Part shown: positions 9,035-18,700 of the stretch, piece after piece
Numbering within the stretch: the stretch's first letter is position 1
Layout: the number at the start of each line of letters is the position of its first letter
NCBI RefSeq assembly: GCF_014837035.1
Contig: NZ_JACSPS010000002.1
Coordinates: 248,001-312,000 of the forward strand
Source of the DNA: Kaistella pullorum
Lineage (GTDB): Bacteria > Bacteroidota > Bacteroidia > Flavobacteriales > Weeksellaceae
Reading direction: 5' to 3'
Length of the DNA: 64,000 nucleotides
The notes under the pieces: generated by a model
Told to the model about the DNA's origin: nothing
What the model saw: the letters and a program-made list of their open reading frames with translations, nothing else
Databases searched by the model: none
Program-made: the position numbers and the translations under genes

Positions 9035-10357
9035 TTATTGAAACTTATTCGTGTCAATTTTTATTTTGCGCAAAACTTTGTGCGCCGTCAGCGTGGTTTT
9101 TTGCAGTGTGTCTTTCGGGTTTTCGGTAAACCGGATGTTTGGATTTACCGTACTCAGCAGTTCGGCGATTCGGGTGGCAGAAAAGTTCGAGTCCTCTCCG
9201 CGGTAAAATTTCAAAGGCGCATCCCGGAGTTTTTCCTGATCTAAAAGTTTGGCCGCCGCACGGCGGTTTTCGAGAAAATTTCCGCGTGAAAGGAAGATGA
9301 ATATCAATCCTGTAAGCAAACTGATGGCTGGCACCAGATAGGTCAGTTTACCGAAAACCTGATAGAGCTTTTTAAAATAAACCAGCCAAATCAGGAACGT
9401 AAACGGAGCGAGTAAGCGGTAATCGAGCGCATCTACAACGTAAACGAACTGCACCAGGAATGTACACACGATTCCCGTGACGCCGATAAACACTAAAAAC
9501 CATTCTGTTTCTGAAGGTTTATTCCGGATGAACAGGATGGCGGCAAATACTATATTTAATATTCCGACGCCAAAAATCGCGAAATTGACGATACCGCCGC
9601 CGGGTTTCGCGATATGGATGAATGGATTGAAAGCGGTTGTCATGCCGCGGAAAAACTCGGTCATGAACTGTGAAGTAGACGAAATTTTCAGCTCTATCAC
9701 ATTTCCGAGATATTCAGGATTGAAATGATCGATAAACATTACTTTATACAGTGCGACGAAAAGAAATCCTGTTAATGCCGCACCGATGAAGTTTTTGCTG
9801 TAATGTTTCCTGTAATTGATGAGCCCAAACAACAGCAAGCCACCCATAAAAAAAACGGCCGGATATCTAACCAAATAAAGCAAAATTAATGAAACGGATA
9901 ACTGAATAAATGCCTGAAAACCACTGCTTTGTCCGATTATCTGAAGTCTCGCCACATACAGAAATACGAATACAAACGGCAACATCAGTGCTTCACTGAG
10001 TGTCGCCGCAAAGATGGACACGAAACTGAAAAGGCTGCATACGATGATGGTTTCCCGAAGATAAAATTTGGCCCTTTTCGCAAGATATATCATCGCAATG
10101 AGTGCCAGGATACCGACCACTTTGCTGGCCCAGAATTCACCCCAACCAAACAGCGTAAAAAATTTGATACTCAGCGGATAGCCGAGCGGCGTTGTGGTAT
10201 TATCAATAACAGGAATGACATGCGAAGTCCGCATAAACCGGATCGAATCTGGCGTTACGCGGCCTTTCTCATTAAGCAGGATACGCAAGACAATCATCAC
10301 AACCGTAGCGGCGAAAAGCCCAATGTGAATCCTGTTCTCAAGAAGTTTTCTCCGCAT
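9035..10357 (-). CDS. Polytopic membrane protein, probable GT-C-type glycosyltransferase
   Basis: The likely start is the ATG at 10357 (MRRKLLENRIHIGLF), 10 bases after the stop of the upstream dehydrogenase gene; a longer frame from 10438 would overlap that gene. The 440-residue protein has about ten to twelve hydrophobic segments. A loop after the first segment contains TPDSIRFMRTSHVIPVIDNT, which resembles the acidic first-loop motif of GT-C transferases that use polyprenyl-linked sugars (family 39/87-like). The remainder is not distinctive, so the transferase call is an inference. It is probably co-transcribed with the dehydrogenase upstream. Confidence 0.6.
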   Translation of the reverse strand: MRRKLLENRIHIGLFAATVVMIVLRILLNEKGRVTPDSIRFMRTSHVIPVIDNTTTPLGYPLSIKFFTLFGWGEFWASKVVGILALIAMIYLAKRAKFYLRETIIVCSLFSFVSIFAATLSEALMLPFVFVFLYVARLQIIGQSSGFQAFIQLSVSLILLYLVRYPAVFFMGGLLLFGLINYRKHYSKNFIGAALTGFLFVALYKVMFIDHFNPEYLGNVIELKISSTSQFMTEFFRGMTTAFNPFIHIAKPGGGIVNFAIFGVGILNIVFAAILFIRNKPSETEWFLVFIGVTGIVCTFLVQFVYVVDALDYRLLAPFTFLIWLVYFKKLYQVFGKLTYLVPAISLLTGLIFIFLSRGNFLENRRAAAKLLDQEKLRDAPLKFYRGEDSNFSATRIAELLSTVNPNIRFTENPKDTLQKTTLTAHKVLRKIKIDTNKFQ

Positions 10358-10367
10358 TGCGAATTTT

Positions 10368-11261
10368 TTACTTTGGCAAAAACATCTTTGAAACTTTTTC
10401 GGCCTTTTTGCTTTCGCTGTAGTCGTAAAAGCCTTCACCCGATTTCACGCCGAGTTTGCCGGCGGTCACCATATTTACCAACAGCGGATTGGGCGCATAT
10501 TTAGGGTTTTTGAAACCATCGTACATCACATTAAGGATTGCAAGGCATACGTCAAGCCCGATAAAGTCGGCCAGTTGAAGCGGTCCCATCGGGTGTGCCA
10601 TCCCAAGTTTCATTACCGTATCTATTTCTTCTACGCCGGCCACGCCGTTATACAGTGTTTCGATGGATTCATTGATCATTGGCATCAGGATTCGGTTGGC
10701 AACGAAACCCGGATAATCATTCACTTCAACCGGTGTCTTACCCAAGTTTTTGGACATTTCATACACCGCTTCAAATGTTTCGCCCGAAGTAGAGTAGCCT
10801 TTGATGATCTCAACAAGTTTCATGATCGGAACGGGATTCATGAAATGCATGCCGATCACTTTTTCCGGACGGTTGGTTACTGACGCGATTTTTGTGATCG
10901 AGATCGAGGATGTATTGGTCGCGAGGATGCAGTTTTCAGGTGCCAACTCATCCATCTGTCTGAAAATCTTAAGTTTCAGGTCAAGGTTTTCGGTAGCGGC
11001 TTCTACGATCAGATTGACATTCGGAGCGGCGTCTTCAAGCTTCGTGAAAGTCGAAATATTGGCCAGTGTTGACGATTTCTGTTCTTCAGTAAGATTTCCT
11101 TTCGCCACAATCCGGTCAAGATTGGCGGTGATGGTTTTCAGTCCTTTTTCCAGCGCTTCATTTGAAACATCAACTAAATTTACTTTAAAACCTGTCTGCG
11201 CGAAGGTGTGCGCAATTCCGTTACCCATCGTTCCGGCACCGATAACTACAATATTTTTCAT
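10368..11261 (-). CDS. hbd: 3-hydroxybutyryl-CoA dehydrogenase
   Basis: This soluble NAD(P)-dependent enzyme interconverts 3-hydroxybutyryl-CoA and acetoacetyl-CoA. The 297-residue product has the Rossmann dinucleotide motif VIGAGTMGNGIAHTFAQTG at about residues 5-23, followed by NLVDVS. The catalytic-region text ATNTSSISIT and GMHFMNPVPIMKLVEII carries the conserved Ser, His and Asn. The C-terminal domain has VNDYPGFVANRILMPMINE and GMAHPMGPLQLADFIGLD. Length and order are typical of the single-function dehydrogenase, distinct from the large fused protein at 33156. It may feed butyrate or short-chain fatty-acid metabolism. Confidence 0.93.
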   Translation of the reverse strand: MKNIVVIGAGTMGNGIAHTFAQTGFKVNLVDVSNEALEKGLKTITANLDRIVAKGNLTEEQKSSTLANISTFTKLEDAAPNVNLIVEAATENLDLKLKIFRQMDELAPENCILATNTSSISITKIASVTNRPEKVIGMHFMNPVPIMKLVEIIKGYSTSGETFEAVYEMSKNLGKTPVEVNDYPGFVANRILMPMINESIETLYNGVAGVEEIDTVMKLGMAHPMGPLQLADFIGLDVCLAILNVMYDGFKNPKYAPNPLLVNMVTAGKLGVKSGEGFYDYSESKKAEKVSKMFLPK

Positions 11262-11283
11262 GTTTAATATTTTTTTTAAAAAG

Positions 11284-12099
11284 CTAATAATTTTTTAGAT
11301 ATGATTTTCCTTCTTCGAGGATTTCAATTCCTTTTGAAGTCCTGAATTTTGTTTTAATAAAGTCTCTTTTACCATCGAGACGGTTCAGGAAAACCGAAAA
11401 ATGCAGATGCGGCCCGCTGGAGTAGCCTGTATTTCCGCTGTAACCGAGCAGTTGCCCTTTCGTAACGGAATCGCCCTTTTTCACCACCACACCTTTAAAT
11501 TTAAGATGTGAATAGTCTGCGAATGAACCGTCGCTGTGCATGATGAGGATTCGGTTGTTAAGCTTCACGCAGGAGATTGAGGGGCAGCTTTTGGTATTGT
11601 GATCGATGACTTCCGTCACTATTCCCTCACGCGCGGCCCAGATTTCGTCACCAATCTTTAAATCAAAATCCAGTGAAAATTCCCCAGTGTGCGAAAATTT
11701 ACCGTTGTAACCCTGATAAATCCTCTGCGTTTTGCCCGTGGGATAGGGAAGGTCATAAATATACGTGTCATCAAAGGTTTCCAAAGTTGCATCACCAAAA
11801 TTGAATGTGTTGGTGTAAGAAAATTCATTCGAAGCATTCACTTTAATTGGGCTCAGTTTTGCGACCGGAAACTTTTTGGTGTACGGCGGAATGACAACTG
11901 TTTGCCCGTTTGGCAGCGTATTGTGTAGATTGACCAGTTTAAAATTAAATTTTGCAGACATTGGCATCGGTTCGTCATTGTCTGCATAAAGGTAAACCTC
12001 GCGGTTGCTGATTTCATGAAAGAAGCGGATCTTCCAGTTCTGCTGCGCAAAAACGTTGAGGAAACTGATTAAAAAAACAATAAAAAGACTGCGCTTCAT
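11284..12099 (-). CDS. M23 family metallopeptidase (LytM-like), first copy
   Basis: The 271-residue exported protein has a signal peptide, MKRSLFIVFLISFLNVFAQ. It has an N-terminal beta-rich region (about 20-125) and a C-terminal LytM/M23 peptidoglycan endopeptidase domain. Zinc ligands are visible as His137 and Asp144, spaced by seven rather than the usual four, and as HLH at 231-233; GNTGYSSGPHLHFSVF is the signature. It lies 3 bases downstream of the beta-lactamase gene, so the two are almost certainly one transcript. It is a clear paralogue of the gene at 12997, sharing IYQGYNGKFSH, LDF and SGNTG..SGPHLHFSVF-type blocks. Confidence 0.92.
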   Translation of the reverse strand: MKRSLFIVFLISFLNVFAQQNWKIRFFHEISNREVYLYADNDEPMPMSAKFNFKLVNLHNTLPNGQTVVIPPYTKKFPVAKLSPIKVNASNEFSYTNTFNFGDATLETFDDTYIYDLPYPTGKTQRIYQGYNGKFSHTGEFSLDFDLKIGDEIWAAREGIVTEVIDHNTKSCPSISCVKLNNRILIMHSDGSFADYSHLKFKGVVVKKGDSVTKGQLLGYSGNTGYSSGPHLHFSVFLNRLDGKRDFIKTKFRTSKGIEILEEGKSYLKNY

Positions 12100-12102
12100 C
12101 CG

Positions 12103-12984
12103 TTAATTTTTTTGGCTGAAATGTTTAAAAACAACTTCCGAAATGTCCGCAATGATGCCGGTGTTCACCTGCTCGCTTTCCATAGAATCTGCAACGAAAA
12201 CGCTGATCGCGTACTGTTTTCCGTTAGGTAATGTCAAGATTCCGATGTCGTTTTCCGCAATCGTCTTGCCCTGCCTGTCTTTGCCCGAAGAGCCGGTTTT
12301 ATGCGCAACCACAACGGTTTGCGGAAGTTTAGCGACGAGTTTGTTCTTGCCGGTTGAAGTTTCCAGCATTGTGTTCATCAGAAAATCGGTCGAACTTTTC
12401 GACAGAATTTTTCGGTCTGCAAATGCTTTCAGTAAATTATTGGCTGCATTGGTGGTCGTAACATTCTGATACATGTATTCAAAACCCTTATGCATCTGGT
12501 CTTCGTTTACTGCGATAGTGAAACCTTCTGCGCCTTTGCTGCGTAAGATAATTTCGGTATTCCGGGGTCCGCCAATTAGTTCAAGCAGGATGTCGCAACC
12601 GTTGTTATCGCTTTCTGCGACGGTATATTTAATTAAAAGACTAAGCGGCATTTCGAAATTTCCGTTCGGAAACATTTCGCGAATCGGGCTCCAGGTATCT
12701 TCTTTAAGGTCTGTTTTTTTTATTAAAATGTTTTGATCAAGGCTTAATTTTCCTTGGTCAACCTGACTTAAAACCGCCAGCGCCACATGGAATTTGACCA
12801 CGCTGAGCATTGGCAGCTGCCTGTTGCCATTAATGCTGAAAGATTTATTCGTTTCAAAATCCAGTATGGAAACGGCCACAGTGGCGTTCTTGTTTTTGAC
12901 GATTTCCCTGATCTGTTTATTTAAATTCTGACCTGACCCTAAAGTGGAGACAAAAATCAACAGAATTGAAACGGTTTTTTTCAT
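12103..12984 (-). CDS. Class A beta-lactamase, subclass A2-like
   Basis: This is a serine beta-lactamase, likely periplasmic. The 293-residue product has a signal peptide (MKKTVSILLIFVSTLGSGQ). It keeps the active-site motifs SVVK (Ser61, Lys64), SDN (125-127), an omega-loop Glu161 in VNEDQMHKG, and KTG (229-231). NEDQMHKGFEYMYQN resembles the NEAxMH block of the A2 enzymes of Bacteroidota (CIA, CGA, CfxA, PER relatives), which often hydrolyse cephalosporins (family knowledge; spectrum here not predictable). It is sandwiched between two M23 peptidase genes, 12 bases after one and 3 before the other. No LysR-type regulator is adjacent. Confidence 0.93.
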   Translation of the reverse strand: MKKTVSILLIFVSTLGSGQNLNKQIREIVKNKNATVAVSILDFETNKSFSINGNRQLPMLSVVKFHVALAVLSQVDQGKLSLDQNILIKKTDLKEDTWSPIREMFPNGNFEMPLSLLIKYTVAESDNNGCDILLELIGGPRNTEIILRSKGAEGFTIAVNEDQMHKGFEYMYQNVTTTNAANNLLKAFADRKILSKSSTDFLMNTMLETSTGKNKLVAKLPQTVVVAHKTGSSGKDRQGKTIAENDIGILTLPNGKQYAISVFVADSMESEQVNTGIIADISEVVFKHFSQKN

Positions 12985-12996
12985 AATCAGCTTTGT

Positions 12997-13815
12997 TTAA
13001 AGGCTTCGGCTATACGTTTTGCCCTCCGAAAGGTACACCGGAACCTTGCTGCCCGCAATATTAAATTTAGTTTTAAAATATCTTCTGCCACCATCCATTT
13101 TCGGAATGAAAACTGAAAAATGTAGATGCGGACCTTTAGACCAACCTGTATTTCCGCTGAAACCGATGTGCTGACCTTGCCCGACTTCGTCCCCAACTTT
13201 CACCACCGAACCGTTCTGACGGAGATGTACATATTCGGCAAAAGTACCGTCGGAATGAAGAATGATAATTTTGTTATTGAAGTTGGCGCATTCCTTCGTC
13301 ATGCAGTTCCGGTTGTTGTTGGTAACCACCGTCACCACCTTTCCGCCGCGCGCCGAAAATACTTTGTCGCCTGTCTGCAAGCTGAAATCAAGAGAACTTG
13401 CATCCTGATGCGAGAATTTACCGTTATAACCTTGATAAATGCTGTGTTTCTTGGTTATTTCAAATGGCAAAGTGTACACAAAATGTTCATCGGTGTTTCC
13501 TGTATTTACATCACCTAACACATAGTATGCATCGTAGGCGAATTTTGTGGGTTTCGTTCTGTCGACCGTTTTTATATCGCTCAGCGCAAACTTCTTCGAC
13601 TGCGCCGGAATGACAATCACACTTTTATCCGCCAGTGAGGAGCTCATATTATCTGCCGTGAAAGAAAACTCTACAGAAACAGGCGCTAATTCGTCGTTGT
13701 CAGCGTAGATCGTGACGCTGTTGTTCACTTTTTCACGGTATAATTTAAGTTTGATGGTGTCTTGGGAATAGAGGAGTGCAGAACAGAACAGAAATAACAG
13801 GAAAATATTTTTCAT
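12997..13815 (-). CDS. M23 family metallopeptidase (LytM-like), second copy
   Basis: The 272-residue exported protein starts MKNIFLLFLFCSALLYSQ, a Sec signal peptide. Like its neighbour at 11284 it has an N-terminal beta-rich region and a C-terminal M23 domain. Metal ligands can be placed at His136, Asp143 and the HLH pair 230-232 in GNTGWSKGPHLHFSVF. The family cleaves peptide cross-bridges of peptidoglycan. It is the first gene of the M23-bla-M23 cluster, with its stop 12 bases before the beta-lactamase start, and is probably the promoter-proximal gene. Confidence 0.92.
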   Translation of the reverse strand: MKNIFLLFLFCSALLYSQDTIKLKLYREKVNNSVTIYADNDELAPVSVEFSFTADNMSSSLADKSVIVIPAQSKKFALSDIKTVDRTKPTKFAYDAYYVLGDVNTGNTDEHFVYTLPFEITKKHSIYQGYNGKFSHQDASSLDFSLQTGDKVFSARGGKVVTVVTNNNRNCMTKECANFNNKIIILHSDGTFAEYVHLRQNGSVVKVGDEVGQGQHIGFSGNTGWSKGPHLHFSVFIPKMDGGRRYFKTKFNIAGSKVPVYLSEGKTYSRSL

Positions 13816-13838
13816 TTATAATTTTTCAAATTTTAAGT

Positions 13839-14801
13839 TCAGCTGATCATTTTTACGATTTCGAGTGCAACTTTCAGGGCTTCTGTGCCGTCTTCCAGTG
13901 AAACTTCTACATTTTTATTTTGCGCAATGGCATCTGCAAAACTTTCAAGTTCATCTAAGATGGCGTTATTTGGCTGAATGCTCGGATACTCAAAAATGAT
14001 CTGATTGCGCTCGCCTTCGGCATTTTCGATGATCATATCGAAGTCTGTGGGGTTTTCAGGTGCTTCTTTCATCTTGATCACCTCCGCCTTTTTCTCGAGA
14101 AAATCTACCGAAATATATGCGTCTTTCTGAAAAAACCTCGATTTTCTCATCGCTTTCATCGAAATCCGAGACGTAGTGAGATTGGCCACGCAGCCGTTCT
14201 CGAATTCGATCCTCGCATTGCAGATATCGGGAGATTTTGAAACGACGGCCACGCCGGACGCATGGATGCTTTTCACTTTAGATTTCACGATGGAAAGCAG
14301 AATATCCAAATCATGAATCATCAGATCTAAAACCACTGAAACGTCGGTCCCGCGCGGATTGAATTCAGCCAAGCGGTGAATCTCGATGAACATTGGGTTT
14401 TGGATGAAGGCTTTGGAACCGATGAACGCAGGATTATATCTTTCGACGTGTCCTACTTGCGCTTTAATACCGAATTCGCGGCATTTGTGCATGATTTCTT
14501 CGGCCTGCTGCAGGGTTTGCGTAACCGGTTTTTCTATAAAGAAATGTTTGCGGTTTTCTATCGCCATCAGCGCATAATCGTAGTGATAAAGCGTTGGTGT
14601 GACAATGTCGAGCATATCGATTTCATTCAAAAGTTCCGTGAAATCTTCGAAATACCGGTAGCCAAATTCGGCTTCTATTTTTTTGCCGTTCTCGCGGTCA
14701 GCGTCGTGAAAGCCGATCAGTTCGTACTTTTCTGACTGTTTTAAAAGTCTTAAATGAATTTTACCCAAATGTCCGGCGCCCACCAGTCCTGCTTTCAGCA
14801 T
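13839..14801 (-). CDS. Gfo/Idh/MocA family oxidoreductase
   Basis: From the ATG at 14801 the protein has 320 residues; an upstream ATG at 14861 would add 20 residues that lie over the promoter region, so I choose the shorter form. The N-terminal Rossmann motif is LKAGLVGAGHLGKIHLRLL. The signature EKPVTQTLQQAEEIMHKC (the conserved EKP) follows near residues 95-110, and a region around GHVERYNPAF carries the catalytic-site lysine/histidine environment. The substrate of these NAD(P)-dependent sugar or cyclitol oxidoreductases cannot be told from sequence. It is divergent from pcm. Confidence 0.85.
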   Translation of the reverse strand: MLKAGLVGAGHLGKIHLRLLKQSEKYELIGFHDADRENGKKIEAEFGYRYFEDFTELLNEIDMLDIVTPTLYHYDYALMAIENRKHFFIEKPVTQTLQQAEEIMHKCREFGIKAQVGHVERYNPAFIGSKAFIQNPMFIEIHRLAEFNPRGTDVSVVLDLMIHDLDILLSIVKSKVKSIHASGVAVVSKSPDICNARIEFENGCVANLTTSRISMKAMRKSRFFQKDAYISVDFLEKKAEVIKMKEAPENPTDFDMIIENAEGERNQIIFEYPSIQPNNAILDELESFADAIAQNKNVEVSLEDGTEALKVALEIVKMIS

Positions 14802-14892
14802 AGAAAATATATTTTCGGTAAAGATAAAAAATTCACGCGGAGAATTGTTGCGCAGAGGCATTTCCGGATTCGGAAATCTCGACTCTATTCAG

Positions 14893-14900
14893 TAGTTTTG
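14893..14900 (+). promoter_or_regulatory. Promoter element TAGTTTTG for pcm
   Basis: TAGTTTTG is an exact TAnnTTTG match ending four bases before the pcm start codon, which predicts a leaderless mRNA. Confidence 0.55.
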
Positions 14901-14904
14901 TGGC

Positions 14905-15555
14905 ATGCAGGATTCATTTTTACATAAAGGAAAGAGAAAATTCTTGGTTGAATATCTTCGTGAGAAAATTGGCATCACCGATGAGAAGGTACTAGAAGCG
15001 ATCAATACAGTGCCGCGTCACCTTTTTCTCGAAAGTATTTTTGAAGATTATGCCTACGAAGACCGTGCATTCCCAATCCTGGCGAAACAGACAATCTCTC
15101 ATCCTTCCACCGTGGCGGAGCAGACTGAACTTCTTGAACTTAATGAAAAAGAGAAAGTGCTTGAGATCGGCACCGGCAGCGGATTCCAAACAGCGGTTCT
15201 GGTCGCGATGAATGCCTGGGTTTACACAGTGGAGCGCCAAAAAGACCTGCACGATTTTGCGCATAAGAAACTTCGTGAACTTCATCTTCGGCCTAAATTC
15301 CAGAGTTTCGGTGACGGTTTCGCGGGTTTGCCAACGTTTGCGCCTTTCGATAAAATTCTTGTGACCTGCGGCGCGGAGACATTGCCAACAGAACTTCTGC
15401 ACCAGCTAAAAATCGGTGGAAAAATGGTCATTCCACTAGGCAAAACCGATGAACAGATCCTTACGCGTTTCACCAAACGTTCTGAAAAGGAATTTGAAAA
15501 AGAAGAATTTGGTGCGTATAAATTTGTGCCCATGCTGAACAGCACGAATGGCTAA
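14905..15555 (+). CDS. pcm: Protein-L-isoaspartate O-methyltransferase
   Basis: PCM repairs aged proteins by methylating isoaspartyl residues with S-adenosylmethionine. The 216-residue protein starts MQDSFLHKGKRKFLVEYLRE. It contains PRHLFLE, AYEDRAFPI, QTISHPSTVAEQTELL and the SAM-binding motif VLEIGTGSGFQTAVL near residues 88-102. It ends with GGKMVIPLG, all in the family order and length. The start codon lies four bases after an exact -7 element, so the mRNA may be leaderless. Confidence 0.95.
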   Translation: MQDSFLHKGKRKFLVEYLREKIGITDEKVLEAINTVPRHLFLESIFEDYAYEDRAFPILAKQTISHPSTVAEQTELLELNEKEKVLEIGTGSGFQTAVLVAMNAWVYTVERQKDLHDFAHKKLRELHLRPKFQSFGDGFAGLPTFAPFDKILVTCGAETLPTELLHQLKIGGKMVIPLGKTDEQILTRFTKRSEKEFEKEEFGAYKFVPMLNSTNG

Positions 15556-15652
15556 AATTCAGTACTGAAATTCTGTGATGTTACGCGAATGTTAAACTTT
15601 TGCAAACGCGGAAATAACATTCTGGAAATTCGCTTTTTAAGATTATACAACG

Positions 15653-15660
15653 TATTTTTG
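15653..15660 (+). promoter_or_regulatory. Promoter element TATTTTTG for ccsBA
   Basis: This exact TAnnTTTG match lies 51 bases before the chosen start at 15712. It falls inside the longer open frame from 15589, which argues against that upstream start. Confidence 0.5.
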
Positions 15661-15711
15661 CGGCTATTCAGTTTTAATGCGGCTTTCAGTGGCTGCGTAA
15701 GTTATCTTATA

Positions 15712-18700
15712 ATGAAAAAACTTCAGAGTATTCTTATCTCAACCCGCACCATGGCGGTCCTGTTGCTTGTTTATGCTTTCTCTATGGCTTACGCCACCTT
15801 CCTTGAAAACGATTACGGCACACCTACAGCAAAAGCGCTTATTTATGAAGCGAAATGGTTTGAATTGGTCATGCTGCTTCTAATCCTGAACTTTATCGGA
15901 AATATCTCAAGATACCAACTTTGGAAACGAGAAAAATGGCCGGTTTTGGTCTTTCACCTTTCGTTTATTTTAATATTTATCGGCGGTGCGATCACACGTT
16001 ACATAAGCTATGAAGGCATCATGCATATCCGCGAAGGTGAAACTTCGAATGAGGTGATCACCGATAAGAATTTCTTTAAGATACAGATTGAAGAAAAAGG
16101 TGACATCCTGAACTATCAGGATATTCCTTATCTGATGTCGCCGCTTCACAAAAATTTCAGCGCCAATTACGATTATCACGGCAAAAAAGTTTCGGTAAAA
16201 ACAATAGATTATCTGCAAAGGAAAAAAGACAGTCTGGTAGCGGATAACAACGGTACAGAGTTTCTACATATCGTGTCTACAGGGCAGAATGGTCGTGAGA
16301 ATATTTACATAAAACCCGGTGAATCAAAATCGATCAACGGAACGCTGGTGAGTTTTAACAGACCGATTGAAGGTGCTGTAGAATTTGACAATACTTCAGG
16401 GCCTCTGATGATAAAAACACCGGTTGACGCTGAATACATGACGATGGCAACGCAGGCAACCGGCACCACGAAAAAGGATGAATATCAGCCGCTCGTGCTC
16501 CGCAGCTTGTATACCGTGAATGACCTTAAACTGGTAGTTCCGGATGGCCTGAAAAAAGGTAAACTCATTGCTTATGAAGGAGACCGCAAAAAAGACAAGG
16601 ACGTTTCAGATCAGCTGACAGTGGAAGTACAGGGACCAAAAACCAAGGTAAATGTCGATTTGCCGGTTGAAAAGGGAAATCCGAATGCCTTCAAACAAAT
16701 TTCGCTGGACGGGATGAATATCATTCTAGGTTTCGGACCGAAAGTTTACAAAACGCCGTTCTCGCTGAAACTCGACGATTTCGTAATGGAAACCTATCCG
16801 GGAAGTTCATCACCAAGTGCTTATGAAAGCCACGTGCAGATCATCGATAAAGGAACGCAGACGCCTTATAAAATTTATATGAACCACGTACTGAACCACG
16901 GCGGTTACCGCTTTTTCCAGGCGAGTTTTGACCCGGACAGACAGGGAACTGTTCTGTCGGTAAACCATGATTTCTGGGGAACCTTGATCACTTATATTGG
17001 TTATGCTTTCCTGTTCATCGGGATGTTTGTGATATTCTTCTGGAAAGGAACACATTTCTGGAAACTGAACAAGATGCTTAAAGACGTTAACCGCAAGCGC
17101 GTTGTTTCAGTGCTGCTTATTCTTTTGAGTTTAAATTTAAGCGCACAAAAGATTGATACGCACGGGACCGACGGAGCGCCGAAAACTTCGCAACAGAGCC
17201 ATTCTGCAGATGACGGACACGGGCACGGAAGTGAAGCAGATTTACTTATAGAAGAACCTGCGCCTAAAAAACAGCAGAATTCGCTGGCTTTGCGTTCACC
17301 AAAACCTATTACTGCTGACGAAATCATCGCAAGAAACACCATTAGTAAAGAACACGCTGATAAATTCGCGTATCTGCTGGTGCAGAACTATGAAGGACGT
17401 ATTGTTCCGATGAACACGCAGGCGCTGGATGTGCTTCGGAAACTCTACAAGAAAGACGCCTTCCGCGGAACGGGTGGTAAACACCTCACGGCAAACCAGT
17501 GGTTTCTTTCAATCAACACCGATACGGCTAGCTGGACGATGGTGCCAATTATCAAAGTTGGTACTAAAGGAGGCGAAGAATTAAAGAAAAAAACCAAAGC
17601 CAACGAAGACGGCTACACCTCGCTGATGTCGCTTTTCCCGGCCGATGCGCAGGGTAATCTGCATTATGTATTGGAGGAAGATTATCAGGAAGCCTTCCGT
17701 AAAAAACCGGCAGAGCAATCTAATTACGACAAGGAAGTAATCAATGTAAACGACCGTGTGCAGGCCTTCAATGAGTTCTTCAGCGGCCAGTTTATGCGCA
17801 TTGTACCTGTACAGAATGATCCAAACAACACATGGCATTCCTGGCTCGACCAAAGTTTCGAGCCGGATATGGAAGCGCAGAAAGTGATGGGACCTTATTT
17901 CTCCGAAGTTTTAGCTGCGCAGAAATCCGGAAACTGGAGCAAAGCTGACGAAGAGCTTAAAAAACTGTCAGATTATCAGCAAACCTGGGGGAAAAACGTA
18001 GTTCCGGCCAAGTCGAAAGTTGATCTTGAAGTCTTCATGAACAAAGTGAACATCAACTTCCATTTGCTGATTTTCTACACAATCATTGGCGGTTTGCTCT
18101 TGGTATTAGGTTTCATCGAACTGTTCAAACCGAACAGGATATTAAACAAAATAATCCGCGGGTTAATTTTAATCGGACTTATCGGTTATGTTTTCCAGTT
18201 CCTGGGATTGGTGGCACGCTGGTATATTTCGGGTCACGCACCGTGGAGTAACGGTTACGAAGCGATCATTTTCATTTCGTGGGTTGGTATTACGGCCGGA
18301 CTCGTACTTTACCGAAATTCAAATGCGCTCATTCCCGCAGCCGGCTTTATGGTGGCCGTGATCATGATGGGCTTTGCGCACGGCGGTTCGGCGCTGGATC
18401 CGCAAATCACACCGCTTGTTCCGGTTCTTAAATCCTACTGGCTAATCATTCACGTGGCGATCATTACCGCGAGTTACGGTTTCTTTGGCCTGTCGATGGT
18501 GATTGCGATCATCGTGCTGATGTTTTACATTTTCGCAAACAAAAGGATTTTTAAAATTCATAATGACACCACCATCAAAGAACTCACGATCGTGTCTGAA
18601 ATGTCACTTACGATAGGCCTATACGCGCTTGTAGTAGGCACGTTCCTCGGCGGTATCTGGGCAAACGAGTCGTGGGGAAGATACTGGAGTTGGGACCCGA

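Noticed and set aside
9929-10504. Long plus-strand open frame of 191 codons
   Set aside because: It runs antisense to the membrane protein and dehydrogenase genes and its text has no family features; it is a shadow of the coding strand.
12103-12984. Beta-lactamase as part of a mobile resistance element
   Set aside because: No transposase, integrase or repeats flank it, and its codon use looks like the neighbours; it is more likely an intrinsic chromosomal enzyme.
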